NCBI GenBank assembly: GCA_037833965.1
Contig: AP031352.1
Location: forward strand, 6,552,501 to 6,616,500
Direction: 5' to 3'
From: Marchantia polymorpha subsp. ruderalis
Taxonomy: Eukaryota; Streptophyta; Marchantiopsida; Marchantiales; Marchantiaceae
Length of the DNA: 64,000 nucleotides
Shown here one piece after another: positions 20,601 through 32,899 of the stretch. The translations under genes were made by a program, and so were the position numbers. Below the pieces are notes generated by a model. That model did not search any database. It saw nothing but the letters and a program-made list of their open reading frames with translations, and was not told where the DNA came from. Each line of letters opens with the position of its first letter. Positions within the stretch are counted from its first letter, which is position 1.

Positions 20601-21517
20601 CAGTCACTGACGTGCTCGACAAGAGATGGAAGCCTTTTCGTACCGACCATGGACGTTGACTTTCCGTTTTCGACGGAATCAAGTGAACAATGAAGTGAAT
20701 ATTTGTGTTTTTGGTCACTTTTGTTCGGATAGTTCCCAATGTTTGGCACTTTTTATACAAATTAAGTACAACACTGTTACCGAAGTTGCTGCCTTGTGTC
20801 GTGTCACGTGGGCTTCACTCCAACGTTGAGTTAATTACCCGCCGGCCCTCTCCATCACAAATGTTTCAAAATTAATTGATAGTTTATTGAATATAACCCA
20901 ACGATCCAAATTGGTCTTGGTACTACGTAAGTGCATGAAATATACCAAGATTGCCATCCATATCACTACGCCTCACCAAGTACTCATATAAAACCATAGG
21001 CCCAACAACGTTTTGGGTTTATGGTTTGGTTTTTCATTTGGTACCAATGTACATATTCATGTGGAAACAATAGCGAGATTAAAACCTGGAAGAACACATG
21101 GCCATCATGAGGAAATATCTTGTGGAGATTATAGTTTAAAATGTTTATCAGAAATTTCATTGAACTTGGCTGGAAAAAGAATAATAAAATTAATGCATGA
21201 GCACCAATTTTGATTTTACCTGAAATATCACAATCTTATTCTTATAAATTGAACCACAATCAGATTCTTATGATATAAAAAAGTGATTGATATATTATTA
21301 CATCAGTTTGACGAAATCTTTTATTGAATGTTTATCATATGTTGCTGCATGAGATATGAACTAAGCATGAATCATGAGTTCCCACCCATCTATACATCCA
21401 GCAAATTTTTATATACTGTCATTCTTTGTTGTGCTTGCAATCAAAGTACTATTTTTTATTACAAAATCTATAATGATAAATGATTATCCATAATTCAAAA
21501 TAGTAAAATATAATATT
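17670..21517. other. Intergenic stretch of mixed composition, no confident gene
   Basis: Composition is less AT-rich than the neighbours, especially 19600-20830, which also has a (GA)8 run at 20145-20160. Short open frames occur on both strands, but none shows a domain, a codon pattern or paired splice sites that I can defend. It may contain decayed genes or untranslated exons. Confidence 0.5.
17749..18078 (+). CDS. Uncharacterised 109-codon open frame
   Basis: It starts at an ATG and reads 109 codons in a region where AT-rich chance frames are usually shorter. No signal peptide, membrane segment or known motif is evident; a cysteine-rich end (NPCVNCDCCD) is the only feature. It could be a remnant exon or a chance frame. 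Confidence 0.15.
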   Translation: MNGDFVLKPRVWGVYVYVSYQTIQNSHKYNLSQIHKDNLFVTISNPCSNLVAHLIPNGLMRFVKNVGMDWVAFCTYYNHELIDVVDLRPQSSGYETLLYNPCVNCDCCD

Positions 21518-21877
21518 TGTAACACTAGGGTTTACAGAGAAGCTCACTGAAAATAAAAATCTAAATTTTGAAAATAATAGATACCAACAATGATTCTTCT
21601 CTTCTTTATATAACTCTTACAAAGAGATAAGACCTCATTCTCATCATTCAATACATAGCTAGTGAAATGGTGACATGGTGGATATAACCAATAATCTTTA
21701 CATATTGTTGACGCGTCGTTTGTGATTAAAACAATAACTAGCACACTCAATTAGCACACGGATTGCTGACGTGATACTATAGATATTCTATTATCATCTG
21801 CTTTATTCAATCTTGAGTGACCTTTACATTAGTTCTAACTGACTTAAGATGTTTATAACATCCGATTCAACCTTACA
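21518..21877 (-). repeat. Degraded solo LTR of the same gypsy family
   Basis: Read on the minus strand it shares with 3066-3474 the blocks AGTTAGAACTAA, CACGTCAGC-ATCCGTGTGCT, AGAATCATTGTTGGTATCT and the GTTACA end. The start is uncertain: TGTAAGG at 21877 or TGTTATAA at 21860. No internal domain lies beside it and no exact 5-bp target duplication is seen. Only one clear copy of the 57-bp U3 unit is present. Confidence 0.78.
21604..21612 (-). promoter_or_regulatory. TATA box of the solo LTR (TATATAAAG)
   Basis: On the minus strand TATATAAAG lies about two thirds of the way through the LTR, the usual place for the U3/R promoter. The homologous site in 3066-3474 is mutated. Confidence 0.5.
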
Positions 21878-24800
21878 AACTGTAATACTGTATATTCAAA
21901 AGGTGTATAAAAAGGAGACAAAGTTCTACATCTATTACAGATTCGATTGGATTTGAAACAAACTTATACAAAAATGGGATAGAGTAATATACTAATACAC
22001 ACATATGTTTTTCAAATATATAACCTCATTTTTTTAGAGTTCTATAAAAATTTTCAATTATAATTCACTATTTATTGTAATAATTATTGGATCATAACAA
22101 ATGCTAAAATTTTTAACTTTGTTGAGCCAACTATTTGAAAAAGTTGAATAAACATCTATTCAAAAAAAAGAAAAATCATTGATTTATTTTCCTTCAATTT
22201 CAAAATAGTCTCAAATGTAAAGATATCATCACATTTAAATGTAGATAGTTAAAAAAAAAATTGATTCATAAAGTCAAAGAAAGTAGATGCTTGATTGGAC
22301 GTCATTTTTTCCTATCTAAAATCCTAACACTTCACATATTCCAAAATAACATGTTTCAACTATTTGAAAAAGCCAATATCAAGTTATGAATCTCAATAAT
22401 TTACTTCTTGTTATCATAAGTCTTCATTTTCAGGCAAGCATCTCCAAGATCAAATGATGTCAAATATGTCCTTGAAAGTAATATATGCTTTAGTCAATCA
22501 ACAAAAAAGCTAAAAATTGGTACTCATGAAATACTAAATACTTAAAATGATATATATCTCTCACAGAACAAATCTTACAATTTTGGATGAGAGATTTCTA
22601 AGTCTTATGTTTCAAAAAACTGTTCTTGCATGTAGTTTGATTGTGCAATGATAATGACAATTATGTTAAAGTCATATGTTTGATTACAAAGTACAAAGCA
22701 TATCAAATTTTCAAAATGATGAATTGAAGCTTGTACTTCATATGGTCAAGTTAGTTTTAAATTCTAGTGAGTTAACATAGAGTTTCAAAGCATAAAAACC
22801 ACAATTTTAATAACGTAAGATCAAGTGGTGAGAATTGATAAAGCAAAAATGTCAAATGAAGTCAAGAGTTTGCTTATTAAAGGCTAGTCAAGCTAGACTT
22901 TAAATATTGTGAGCGAGCAAAATGTTTGAAAAAATATACAAAAGCATGAAATTGGAAACACAACTGCACCAATGGTATATAAGTAGAAGAGAGTTGAAAA
23001 AGTAAAGAATTTCAAATGCTAGTGAAAGTTTGTGACTATCATATATTTCAAAGTTTAAGCGTCAAAAATTTATATTTCAATATTGCAATATGCGCTTATG
23101 CAATTGGACTTTTCTTTTTTTTAAAAAAGTTAAAATTAATGTTGGATGTATGATCTCCAAATGTGAAAGTAGTTATTTTTTTCCAATCCTTAAAGTTTTT
23201 ACCAACATAAAATGATGGTAAAGAAAACATAAGCTGATTAATTTGAATATATAATTGTATAATAAAAATGTATGTATAATGTTATGTATAATAAAAATTA
23301 CAAATTTTATTTACTGAATTTTATTTGATCAAAATTGTAGACAACAGATTGAGGCTTCACTTTAATTTTCAGCAATCAATTATTAAGAGGAAGAATTTTT
23401 TTATTAATATTTTTTTATACAATTATATTCAATAGTTGTATCTTTAAACAGATGTGTTCTTTATCAAATTTTATAATAGAAACATTTTGAAATTGAAAAT
23501 TAAGAATTAATCTGTCGAGCAAATTTTGTTTGACTTTTTCATTTGACAATTGATAAACATAGAAATTTTTTATGAAAAATTTTGTTGATGAATATGATTT
23601 CATTATACTTGAATATGATTTTTTCTGTATATAAATAAATGGTATAAAAAATTATGTGATTTAAAAGTTTACAGTTTTTATGGATTTTGTATAGCAGTTT
23701 TTCACTTTGATTCATTTTTATAATTAGATAATAAACATAGGTTTAAAAATATTGTAAAATACATTTGATTACAAAAATATATTATAAATGGAATATTTTA
23801 TATTGAAGTGATGACACAACTAATTTACGTATATTTTAATCACAACTCCTTGTATTATTTCCAGTATAGAAAAATTAGCAAAATTATGTTATCATTTAAA
23901 AAATATTTTACATGAGTTTTGCAAGTGTAGTCATGGAAGATTGATTAAAATTCAAAATCAAAAAATATATATTTTTTCTTTCTTTTTCAGGTGCACTTGA
24001 AATTCTTTTACTATATTCATTAGAGACATTGTTCATTTTAAAACTTTAACATCAAGCATTAGGCTGTTAAAATTTCTTGAAAAAATATGTTTTTTAATCT
24101 TGAGTTCATCGATATACTTTTTGATTAATCAAGATTCTATTAAGTATCCTACGAATATTTTTTGATTTCAATATTCATAATATTTATTGAACTCAAAAAT
24201 TTCATATGACGATTTCATTTTTTCCTGATGATTATTTCTTGCAATTTATTTAAGATCGCAAGATTATTGAAATTTTTTAAATAAAATATATTTTAGATTT
24301 AAAATTTATAAATTTTTTAATTATTTGAGGATATATATATTTACTTTACATAAATTATTACCGCAAAGGATTTTCCTAATATCATGTTTTTTAAGAAAAA
24401 TGATAAGATTTAAGGTCACTGATGAAATTATTACTGCAAGATAAAATCATCAAAATTTTAATTCAAAAAATTCTCATATCATTTATTTTTCGAAAATTTT
24501 GAATATTTTAAATTTTCTTTCTAAAAATCATAATTTATTTCTTATGTAACAGTCATTAGGGATTTTTCATATTTTATTCAGCCCAGTAGATTTAGGATTG
24601 TATATCATTTTAGTTTACCTTCTAAACTGGATAAAAAAAATAAACTAAAAAAGAATATGAGAAGATCAGCAAAACCCAAAATTTCCTCATTACCTCATTT
24701 TTCATAACCAATTAAAATTTGATTAATCATTTTATTGTATTTCTAGTGCAGCCAAATTGATTTATTACTATCATGACTGTTTAAATTGAATCAGATCAAA

Positions 24801-24999
24801 TTGATATAAAAAAGAAGTGAACATCTATATCAGTAGTTTTCATCCAAAAAGAAATTCATTCAAAATTTTATTCAATTTATATTTGTTTTATTGATCGGTT
24901 ATTTTGAGTAAATTTAATTTAATTTAATTTACTTTTGCAAATTTTTTTTTCATGACAATATCCAGCCTATTCTTTTGTCCATTTTAGCACAAAGCTGAG
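21878..24999. other. AT-rich intergenic stretch
   Basis: No recognisable gene. It holds copy B of the dispersed 168-bp repeat (23888-24056) and an AATTT pentamer run at about 24911-24931. Confidence 0.7.
23888..24056 (+). repeat. Dispersed 168-bp repeat, copy B
   Basis: Partner of 16015-16182, in the same orientation, about 7.9 kb away. A ttctttctttttcaggtg segment inside it looks like a splice acceptor but is not shared with copy A. Confidence 0.75.
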
Positions 25000-27900
25000 C
25001 CTCTTGTGCTAGTTGTTAAAACATTATCCAACATTCTTATCCAAACGTAACATAAACTGTTCTATAAACTTAGAGAATACATTTCCGTTGTGACCTAGGA
25101 TTCTCCTCACCGGTGAAACAGGACGCCAAAGTGCATGCGATTTACGCACTCCGAACTGATTGCCAATAAAATCTCAAAGGCCTGGTCTCGAGCCAATGTG
25201 TGAAAGAAAGATTAGCATTGCTTCAGAGCACAGCCTTCATATAATTCATTTGAAGCCTTGTCATCATATATTGATGGTATCTACTTCGCATTTTGAAAAA
25301 TGATGTGGCTAAAGATGAGTCAGGAACTAAAGATGGATTCTTATAGACTTGAAAATGAACCAAGGAGCTTGAGTTAAATTAATGTGGCTAAGGTGGTCAA
25401 TACCTATGACGTAGTCACCATAACTTTGTCAACGGAAGACAGTCATGAGGCCTGCATCCAAGAACATTGGCTGCAAACCAATATTATTTGTTTTATCAGG
25501 TAACAAAAGCACAAAAGCATCCCGTATAGCGGATTACGTAACGAACATCTGAGCAGATATCTAATACACGTTTGACCAGACTTTATTTTGGTGGCCATAG
25601 GAGGCTAGCAGGTTATTCGTCTTGACCATTGATCACTAGCGGCCACTTAAATATACAGGGCCTGCAACAGACAAACAACAAATGGGGGAAGCGTTGGGAG
25701 AAACAAAAGACCCCACAAGAGGAATTCATGGAAGAGTTTTATGTAGATCACAGGTGCGCAACATGTGCATGCAACGTCACCAATTAAATAATGTGCCACA
25801 AATTACAGTGAGTGAGTCATGAGTTCATTACAGTTCTCAGCATCAGCAGCTTGTTCGTTGTTTGAGGCAATAAAGACACTAGAGGACTCTTGCGTGATCA
25901 ACTGCTTAGATAAGTCGATTCATGTAAAGTGTGAAAGGTGTGCGGCTTCAGGTCTTGATACGGCTATGCATAGAACGAAGTGCTACAAAGTTCAGGCCAG
26001 CTCAAGATTCAGGAAGCACCGTGTGGAAGTACGCTCAGTGGAAATTACAATCGTACAGTCGTCAGCTTGCTGATTGCAGAGCGGACTAGTGAAGAATGTT
26101 CCCTTCATTTGCAGAAGGTCAATCTGAGTTGAGTCAATTCTTCTAGGTCCTGAAAAGTGCAGTCAACATAGTACTCTCAAGAGAACAACTGATTCAGTAG
26201 ATCCTGATTATCAGAGAGTACAGCTTCTTCGGATTTCTTACTATCGGCCGGACTTAAGTCGCACCTCTGGGGATCCGATCCTTCTTGTGAGGATGGACCT
26301 GTCTCAGTTGCAACTAGGGAGATCACGAAGGTCAGATCCTTTGCAAGTCCAGCAACCTGACCCATACTGGTAGGTTTCGAGGATCCCAGAAGGTCGAATA
26401 GCGGTACCTCAATGCCCTGATTGCAGCGGGGCAGTATACCATGAAGATTTTCAAGCGGCCGACTCTCCTAGTTACCATCGGCTTCGGCTTCATAACTCAT
26501 CGAGTTCTAATCCTCGTCACTAGTCAAAATGTTCGGGCCCCAGACAAATAAGAACTCAATTCCAGGTATATAAAAATCCGGAACAGAGGATTTGTGACGA
26601 GGTTGGAGCTCTGCCCTGGTTGGTGAGGTAACTAACTGAAAATGTCAACGGTGTAGCTCCACGACAGTTTCAGGTTTGGTAAGTCTACCGTCCGAGTGGT
26701 CTAGACTGTAGCACCCCACCTCCAGTGAGCCAGATTTCGAAACGCTCGGTAACTAGAGACCCAGATCGAAGGGCTAGATCACGCAGGCCAGACAAGCCTC
26801 ACAAGCCCACCAAACATTTCAAGACATTCCGGAACACAAAAGTCTCGTGCGTCTGTATTGCGAGTGGCCTTTCAGAACAAAGCGTCGAGCTGGTCTCTAA
26901 GTAAAGACAAACTGAGGCTCTGACAAAGCTCTCAGGGTGCCGAGGTCGGTGAATTTTAGAGGAAATGGACGGACTCGACCTATAAGTTCGGACTCAATCT
27001 AGCATCATATGCTAGATTGAGTCCGAAGAAAGCTGAATTCATAGGAATCGAAAATATTGATTGGTTCTGAACTGAAATCCGTTAGCTTTTAGTGGACGGT
27101 CGAGATCCATATGAACGCTGCTGCAGAAGTCAGAAACAATGCCGGCACTGATTTTCGATTAAGTTACGAAAGAAAACTCGAACCAATGATCCGATTTATG
27201 ATTTGAAATAACTCGAACTCGAGCGGAGAGGTCGACGCTGTACCATATTCTAGGAGTCCTGGAGATTGGAGGTGTAATTTGCCATTAACAAGGCATACCG
27301 TTTCTCTTACCGAGCAATTATAATCTGGCGGTCCCCGTACTAAGTCCAAGCAATTTGCTCTTAAGCCCACCCGCTATCGACGCTTTTGAGAAATCAATCC
27401 GAGGAACATCCTCATCGTCAAACGTATTTCCTTACAAAAAGTGCCCTTTCTGTGAGTCAGTGTGATGATCCGTAGTTCATTAACCGGATAAAATTTCACT
27501 TATTCATCCTACCGCAAAACAATATCCTAAAGTAGGGTGACTCATTAAAGGTGCTGTAAGTCTGGCCAAAAGCAGAGATCTTTGTCCATTCTCTCGGAAT
27601 GAAAGTGGTTGAAATTAAATTGTGGAATCATTATATTCACCAATAAATAAAGCGAAGAACTCTTGAATCTCTGAGCACGTGATGAACTAGAATCAGAAGT
27701 ATGTTTGAACGTGGCACCAGGCAAGGGTACGTAAACATTCTTGGTAGGGGAACGTAAAGGAAGCATATAAAGTTTTTCACGGTCCACGCAATCCGCAGAT
27801 TATGGATTACCATACGTGAAACAAGCAAGCACATACAACACTGGAAGGCTCAGAGTTTATATTCCATCACCTCGTCAACGAAGTAAAAACCGACTTCTTT

Positions 27901-29154
27901 ACTTCTCAAAGGCGGACATCTCGGTGACTTTTTACCTCCGGTCCGTTATCTCCGTAGTCAGTCCATCCCATTTGTAGAAGCGAGACGGGCACAGAGATGT
28001 TCATAGTCCACCCAACTTTTCATGCCGCAACGGAGCGAGCAGGACGAATCTCATCTGCTGTTTTTAAAAGGGAAAGATCTGACATAGAGATTCAGACACG
28101 GTGCACTCCCTTTTCTTATTTACTCCCACCTATGTTTTCTTACATCCGGTTACAACATTGTCATCATGTGTTTCAAAGAGGAAAACGTTGTAATTTTTCC
28201 AAATTTACTACAATTTGGAAAAATCTGCACGGAGAAAAACCTGGATGGGAAGCTGAGAGGAGAAAGACGTAGAAAGAGCTATGCGATAGGGAGTACCTTT
28301 TGTAGTCATTCTATCAGAGTGCCGATGGACTAGCCTCTTGTCAAGGCTTATAAATCCCATCTCCAGTGCTGTTTCCATCAGGCTCTTCGGAACAAAGCTC
28401 ATTCCGAGCAGTAGGTCTGGCATGAGTACTGACACCTCGATTGCACCAGAAAGTGCTACTGCTCTAGGAGAACTAGTGAGCGGAAGTTCAGCTGTACACA
28501 AGTGATGGGCAGACTATTCTATAGTGGTCGTACTCCTGGGCATTGGCGTTTTCAGAGCTGGATCTGAACTCGTGGATGAGAAACTGTGGAAGTTCACGTA
28601 ACGAGTTCTGCTAGTCGTCACCGAGAGCTTCCGCTTGGAGTGGAAAATTTGAGGATAAAATTTTTTCTTCGAGAACCAGCAGCAGGTACTCATGACAGAG
28701 ATGATCAGAATTAAATAAGGCGAAATGCATTTAGAGTTCATTGAGCTGAGGCGTAGACCTGGACCTTGTATATTGTCCTCTGCTCACTACAAATCTCCGA
28801 GGTTTAGTTTGCTACCTATGCTGCACTACCGAGATGTTACGTGTAACGTGCATTTTGCGCATATTTGTAATTGACATAACCACTGAGAAGTATGATTTAG
28901 GATTGAAGCTCGTGGATCTGGTACCTGGAAAAAGCATGGAGAGAGGATTTAAATTCATTTAGCAAGTAATGGTGAATAGTTTTATGTAGTATAGAGCTAA
29001 AATAATGCTCAGTTGAGCATGCACACACTCTGACTCCAATCATCGCGGGTGAGATGACTGACGAGTTGATTGATGTTCGCATGACTGCAACTGATGTTGA
29101 CGATTCCAACATAGATCTAATGTTCAGCTCTGTAATCAATGCTTTGCAGCTCAG
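25000..29154. other. Intergenic stretch of mixed composition upstream of the polyphenol oxidase
   Basis: Near-balanced composition, with short open frames on both strands, the longest being 84 codons at 25819-26073 and 97-100 codons on the minus strand near 28208-28501 and 28897-29199. None has a recognisable domain. Notable structures are a perfect hairpin at 26987-27027 and a 12-bp-arm inverted repeat at 28193-28224. The last few hundred bases should hold the polyphenol oxidase promoter and 5' UTR. Confidence 0.5.
26987..27027. other. Perfect inverted repeat with 18-bp arms and a 5-base loop
   Basis: The left arm ttcggactcaatctagca pairs exactly with 27010-27027 across the loop tcata. No mismatch is present, although the surrounding sequence shows no coding constraint. 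It could be a recent palindromic mutation, an end pair of a small transposon, or a hairpin RNA. Confidence 0.85.
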
Positions 29155-30429
29155 ATGGCGGCTTCGGGGAGGTTCGACATTTCTGTGCATTTCATTCAAC
29201 TGCTAGTTTGCTGCGCATGGTTGGTGACAAACTCTCAGTTGGCTCAGTCTGCACCAATCAAAATCACATTCGATGGCTGCATTCCGGGATTTGCCAACAA
29301 TAAAACTCAGTACTGCTGCCCACCACCATATAAAGGCGAGATAGTGGACTTCTGCCCCAAGAGGAATATGAGTAAACCTCTGAGAGTTAGGAAAGCCCTG
29401 CAATGCTTAAGCGGGCACGAGCTGAAGGTCTATACCGAGAAGTTGGACAAGGCCTACACAATTTTACGCAATCTTCCAGACGACGATCCTCGTTCGCTGA
29501 ATCAACAAAAAAGACTGCACTGCAGCTACGGTACAGGCGGGTTTGTTCAGCAAGGTACCGACAATATCACCATCGACATCCACTTCAGCTGGTTGTTCTT
29601 CCCCTGGCATAGATACTTCATCTACTTCCACGAGAGAATAATTCAGCACGTTCTGGACGATCCGGAATTCTCTCTGCACTTCTGGAATTGGGACAATGGC
29701 TTCACAGTTCACAAACCGAAGGGAGCTCGAAGCGGCTGCTACAAGAGGGGTGACTTACTTCCACCCATCTACAACATCACGGGAATGGGCCAGTACCAAA
29801 ATCGCTCATCCAGGACCAAATTGCCAGGCCTGCCTGTGGACCTTGGAATCGTTCCCGAGGAGCGTGACAACCCTCCGACCCGACCAGCAGAAGTTGTCAA
29901 GCCCAGGAATCTTGCCACCATGCATGCTAGTATGGTCACTGTGGGAAACACAACCAGGGGATTCATGGGCAGAATTTACAGGTATGGAGACTACCAGGTT
30001 CTGGACCCACTGACAGGAGCAGGAGGATTGGAAGTCATGGGCCATGCCAGTATCCATTGGTGGGTTGGGAATACCATGGGCGTGGTGGAAACTTCGGCTG
30101 GAGATCCTCTTTTCTATGCTCATCACTCGAATATCGACAGATTGTGGAACAACTGGCACAAAGTTCCCGGAGGAGAGCGCGTGGACTACTCAGATCCCGA
30201 TTTTCTCGAGGCAGAGTTTCTGTTCTACGATGAAACCGCTACCATTAGAAGAGTTAAGGTCAAGGATGCACTAGACATGGAGGAGTTTGGGTACAAGTTT
30301 CAGAAAGCTAATGACATCAGCTGGATAGACTACGTCCCTACTGTGAACTCCACCAGCAATTCTACGATAAACTCGACCGATTCCTACAAGCCGCAGGTTC
30401 ACTTCCCGACGAGGTGGAACAGAGATTGA
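29155..30429 (+). CDS. Polyphenol oxidase (tyrosinase/catechol oxidase family), secreted type
   Basis: This intronless frame of 424 residues oxidises o-diphenols to quinones in homologues. A hydrophobic signal segment (about residues 11-33) with no plastid-transit character suggests the secretory route, supported by many N-glycosylation sequons. Residues 42-67 have the paired-cysteine pattern of plant enzymes (C42, C54, C55). CuA ligands are H122, H143 and H152 (IHFSWLFFPWHR); CuB ligands are H297, H301 and H323/H324 (HASIHWWVG, then DPLFYAHHSNIDRLW). E293 sits where the waterkeeper glutamate is found. A DWL-like domain follows at about 344-390. The usual C-terminal KFDV domain is absent, so the protein is shorter than the 550-600 residues typical of angiosperms. 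G126 replaces the cysteine that normally forms the thioether with the second CuA histidine. The start is the first ATG (context AGATGG), with the signal peptide directly after it. Confidence 0.93.
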   Translation: MAASGRFDISVHFIQLLVCCAWLVTNSQLAQSAPIKITFDGCIPGFANNKTQYCCPPPYKGEIVDFCPKRNMSKPLRVRKALQCLSGHELKVYTEKLDKAYTILRNLPDDDPRSLNQQKRLHCSYGTGGFVQQGTDNITIDIHFSWLFFPWHRYFIYFHERIIQHVLDDPEFSLHFWNWDNGFTVHKPKGARSGCYKRGDLLPPIYNITGMGQYQNRSSRTKLPGLPVDLGIVPEERDNPPTRPAEVVKPRNLATMHASMVTVGNTTRGFMGRIYRYGDYQVLDPLTGAGGLEVMGHASIHWWVGNTMGVVETSAGDPLFYAHHSNIDRLWNNWHKVPGGERVDYSDPDFLEAEFLFYDETATIRRVKVKDALDMEEFGYKFQKANDISWIDYVPTVNSTSNSTINSTDSYKPQVHFPTRWNRD

Positions 30430-32899
30430 GTTCGACAGGGTATCAAAGTCCCTCCCGTGAGGAGAAGATAAGAACCGACTTCGGACCTCAACTATTGAAT
30501 TTATCGTTCAAATTTGCGGACCTGTTTGCAGGTCAAACAAGTCAATGCAGCAGCAAGAAAATGCCACAAGTGATTGTCCTTATTATACTCAATGAATGCT
30601 CGATTCCTCTACTGGAGTCAGAGCAGTAAGTATTTGCGGTAGATTAGTACAGAACACCAAATCAGCAGAGAAGATGGATAGTTTTTCTACAGCTATCTCG
30701 TTTGGGTAATACAGGGGATTTTACATACTCATATAGAATTCAGTCACAGGATATGTGAATATTATCATCTAAGCCGGATCGATTCCGTCGTTGTTAGCTG
30801 AGTAACAATCACAGCAACTTTGGGGAACGGCCCTGATGTTCTGATGAGCCATAGGTTCTGATACGGGTCTTAGCGTAAACGCTAGGTACATACCGTGTAT
30901 GATCAAGATCTATGTCTGCTTCAGCTCTAAATGATCCAGGCATAGTTTTTTTTGCACCAGAGTTTGCGGTCAAATTTTCGATCACAAACTTTGTAGCTCT
31001 GCACTCACAGATTTGTTGCCCTGTACTTTCTTCCATAGGGTCCTTCAAAAAATAACCGTCTGTGATTCGAAGGACACAGGTGACCTGATTCAATAAGGAA
31101 TATATTTTCCTATGAAGGATTGCTATCATTTTTTTTCAAGAATGGCATACTGACTGTCTACTGGAGTGTTTGCTTTACGTACATCAGCGAACAGTTGTAA
31201 CGATCAAACGGGGAAGTTGTCTATATCCAAGTAGATACCGAGTTTTTAACGGAAGTAGCCGAGCTGGATAGTTATATGTCTCTTTCCTCCTTGATGTGGA
31301 GAGTGATCATAAAAATAAAAAACCAACTGATCTCGCTGTTCTCCTTGAAGTAACTACCATATACAAAGGGCAGTCTGATCTACTGCCTTTACATTCACTT
31401 ATTTAGAGAGTTGCGTGGTGTAATATTAGACGGAGGTACAGATAATCACAGGTTCGGTAATCAATCACATTTCAGTGTAATGATTTGAGGATATGTAACT
31501 TTCACTACATAATTGGTTCGCGCTGAATGCCGCCAGAAGTCATACATATTTTTGGCTTTGTGGGGCTTCCTCCACCCACCTTTAGCAATGTACCTTTGCG
31601 GAGGTTGAATTGAGTGTGGTTTTGACAAGAATTCAAGCTCAAAAATCGGAATGTGCGAAATTACAAGATATCTCCATCAAACTTTGGAGAATGCGTGCAA
31701 CGAGGTGAATACTGGACCCTCACCCCACTTCTTCGCGTCAGATTGGATGATGTTGAATCCAGATAACTATCGTTATGAGCTCTAAGGAAGAAGCAGCCTG
31801 GCTGGAAAGCGATTCTAATGAATGTTGTGATTGTTTCAACAGGTGATTTTTCCAATGTCTATGCGACAAATTTGCCGAGGTATCAGCTGGGGAAGCCTAT
31901 ACTCAAGACTAGTCTTGCGCGAATAAGCTTAAAAACTATTATATAGTAATTTAAATTTCTGAAGAATGTTCGCACTGGACCATTCTGATAAGCTTGAAGA
32001 TACACTGTGTCCCTGTGTGTGAATAGGTGTCAAAAGTTTTCATTCTCTGGGTGGGAAATCTTGGTCAGAAGAAATGTTTAATTAATATATGAGACAGGGT
32101 GCAATGATCATGTTACGTCAAAGAAAACAGCAGCGCAGTTTCAATTCCAGTATTCAATGGTAGTCTATGCGAAATGTCACGACGACTTTGACCAAGACCA
32201 GCTGGTATTGGTCAAAATAAGCCTGAACATTTTTTGTTTGTAGTATAAACTTGTGAAGAGTGACTTCCTTTGACCATTCTTCTGCGACTTTTGACATGTG
32301 TTGTAAACTCCCCCCTGCGTGATAATAAGCTCTCGAGACTTTCCAAGCTTCTGGAGTGCAAGCACCAGACTTACCCCTTGCACCTGAATCCTCGGGGTAT
32401 ATCTGTTTGTGTTATCATTTAATATATAAAAATTTGGCGGCAAAACAAACCCACGTCATGCATACTTTTATGTCGGACCTACAGATGATTCGAGCTTTAG
32501 ATAACGACTAGGATATAATCTCGCAATCAGTTTCCTGTATGTTTCCTGACCTGCCTATACCTCATGTTTCTCACGAACACAAACAATTTGCCACATCATT
32601 ATCAAACTTACCAAAGACGGCGCCCAAATCGAGGAGGAGTTCCAAAAGTGGCTCTGTCAGCAGTCGACCGCCTATGGACACCACGTACGTGTCCGTTGCG
32701 TAAGCCAATGTCTGGTTCTGTCGAACAAAATTCCCATCCGAAGTAAGTATGGTTGCTGAGCACGTGATGCATTCCAGAAACGACTACATGGTCTGTTGTT
32801 GAGGTAGGTTGGTGAAGGGGGAACTTGAGACGCATCATCTCCGCGAGATCTTAAGGAGGAGAGCGTGATCTAGAAAAAGGTACGGGAAGATCCTACCTT
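30430..32899. other. Intergenic stretch downstream of the polyphenol oxidase
   Basis: It should contain the 3' UTR of the polyphenol oxidase at its start. A 106-codon minus-strand frame (30809-31129) and a possible minus-strand exon (32612-32783) are the only candidates; neither matches a family I know. Confidence 0.5.
32612..32783 (-). other. Possible exon remnant on the minus strand
   Basis: The minus-strand frame runs open from a TAG at 32784-32786 to a TGA at 32571-32573. It reads protein-like, with TDTYVVSIGGRLL and a leucine-rich stretch. A consensus splice donor, G followed by GTAAGT, lies at 32612/32611. I cannot assign a family. It may be a fragment of a decayed intron-containing gene. 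Confidence 0.2.

Noticed and set aside
23990..24001. Splice-acceptor-like ttctttctttttcag in the dispersed repeat
   Set aside because: The other repeat copy lacks it, and no exon-like frame follows.
30809..31129. 106-codon minus-strand frame with a faint likeness to the polyphenol oxidase KFDV domain
   Set aside because: It is on the opposite strand to the gene and shares only a few residues around a GSF. The likeness is too weak to call.
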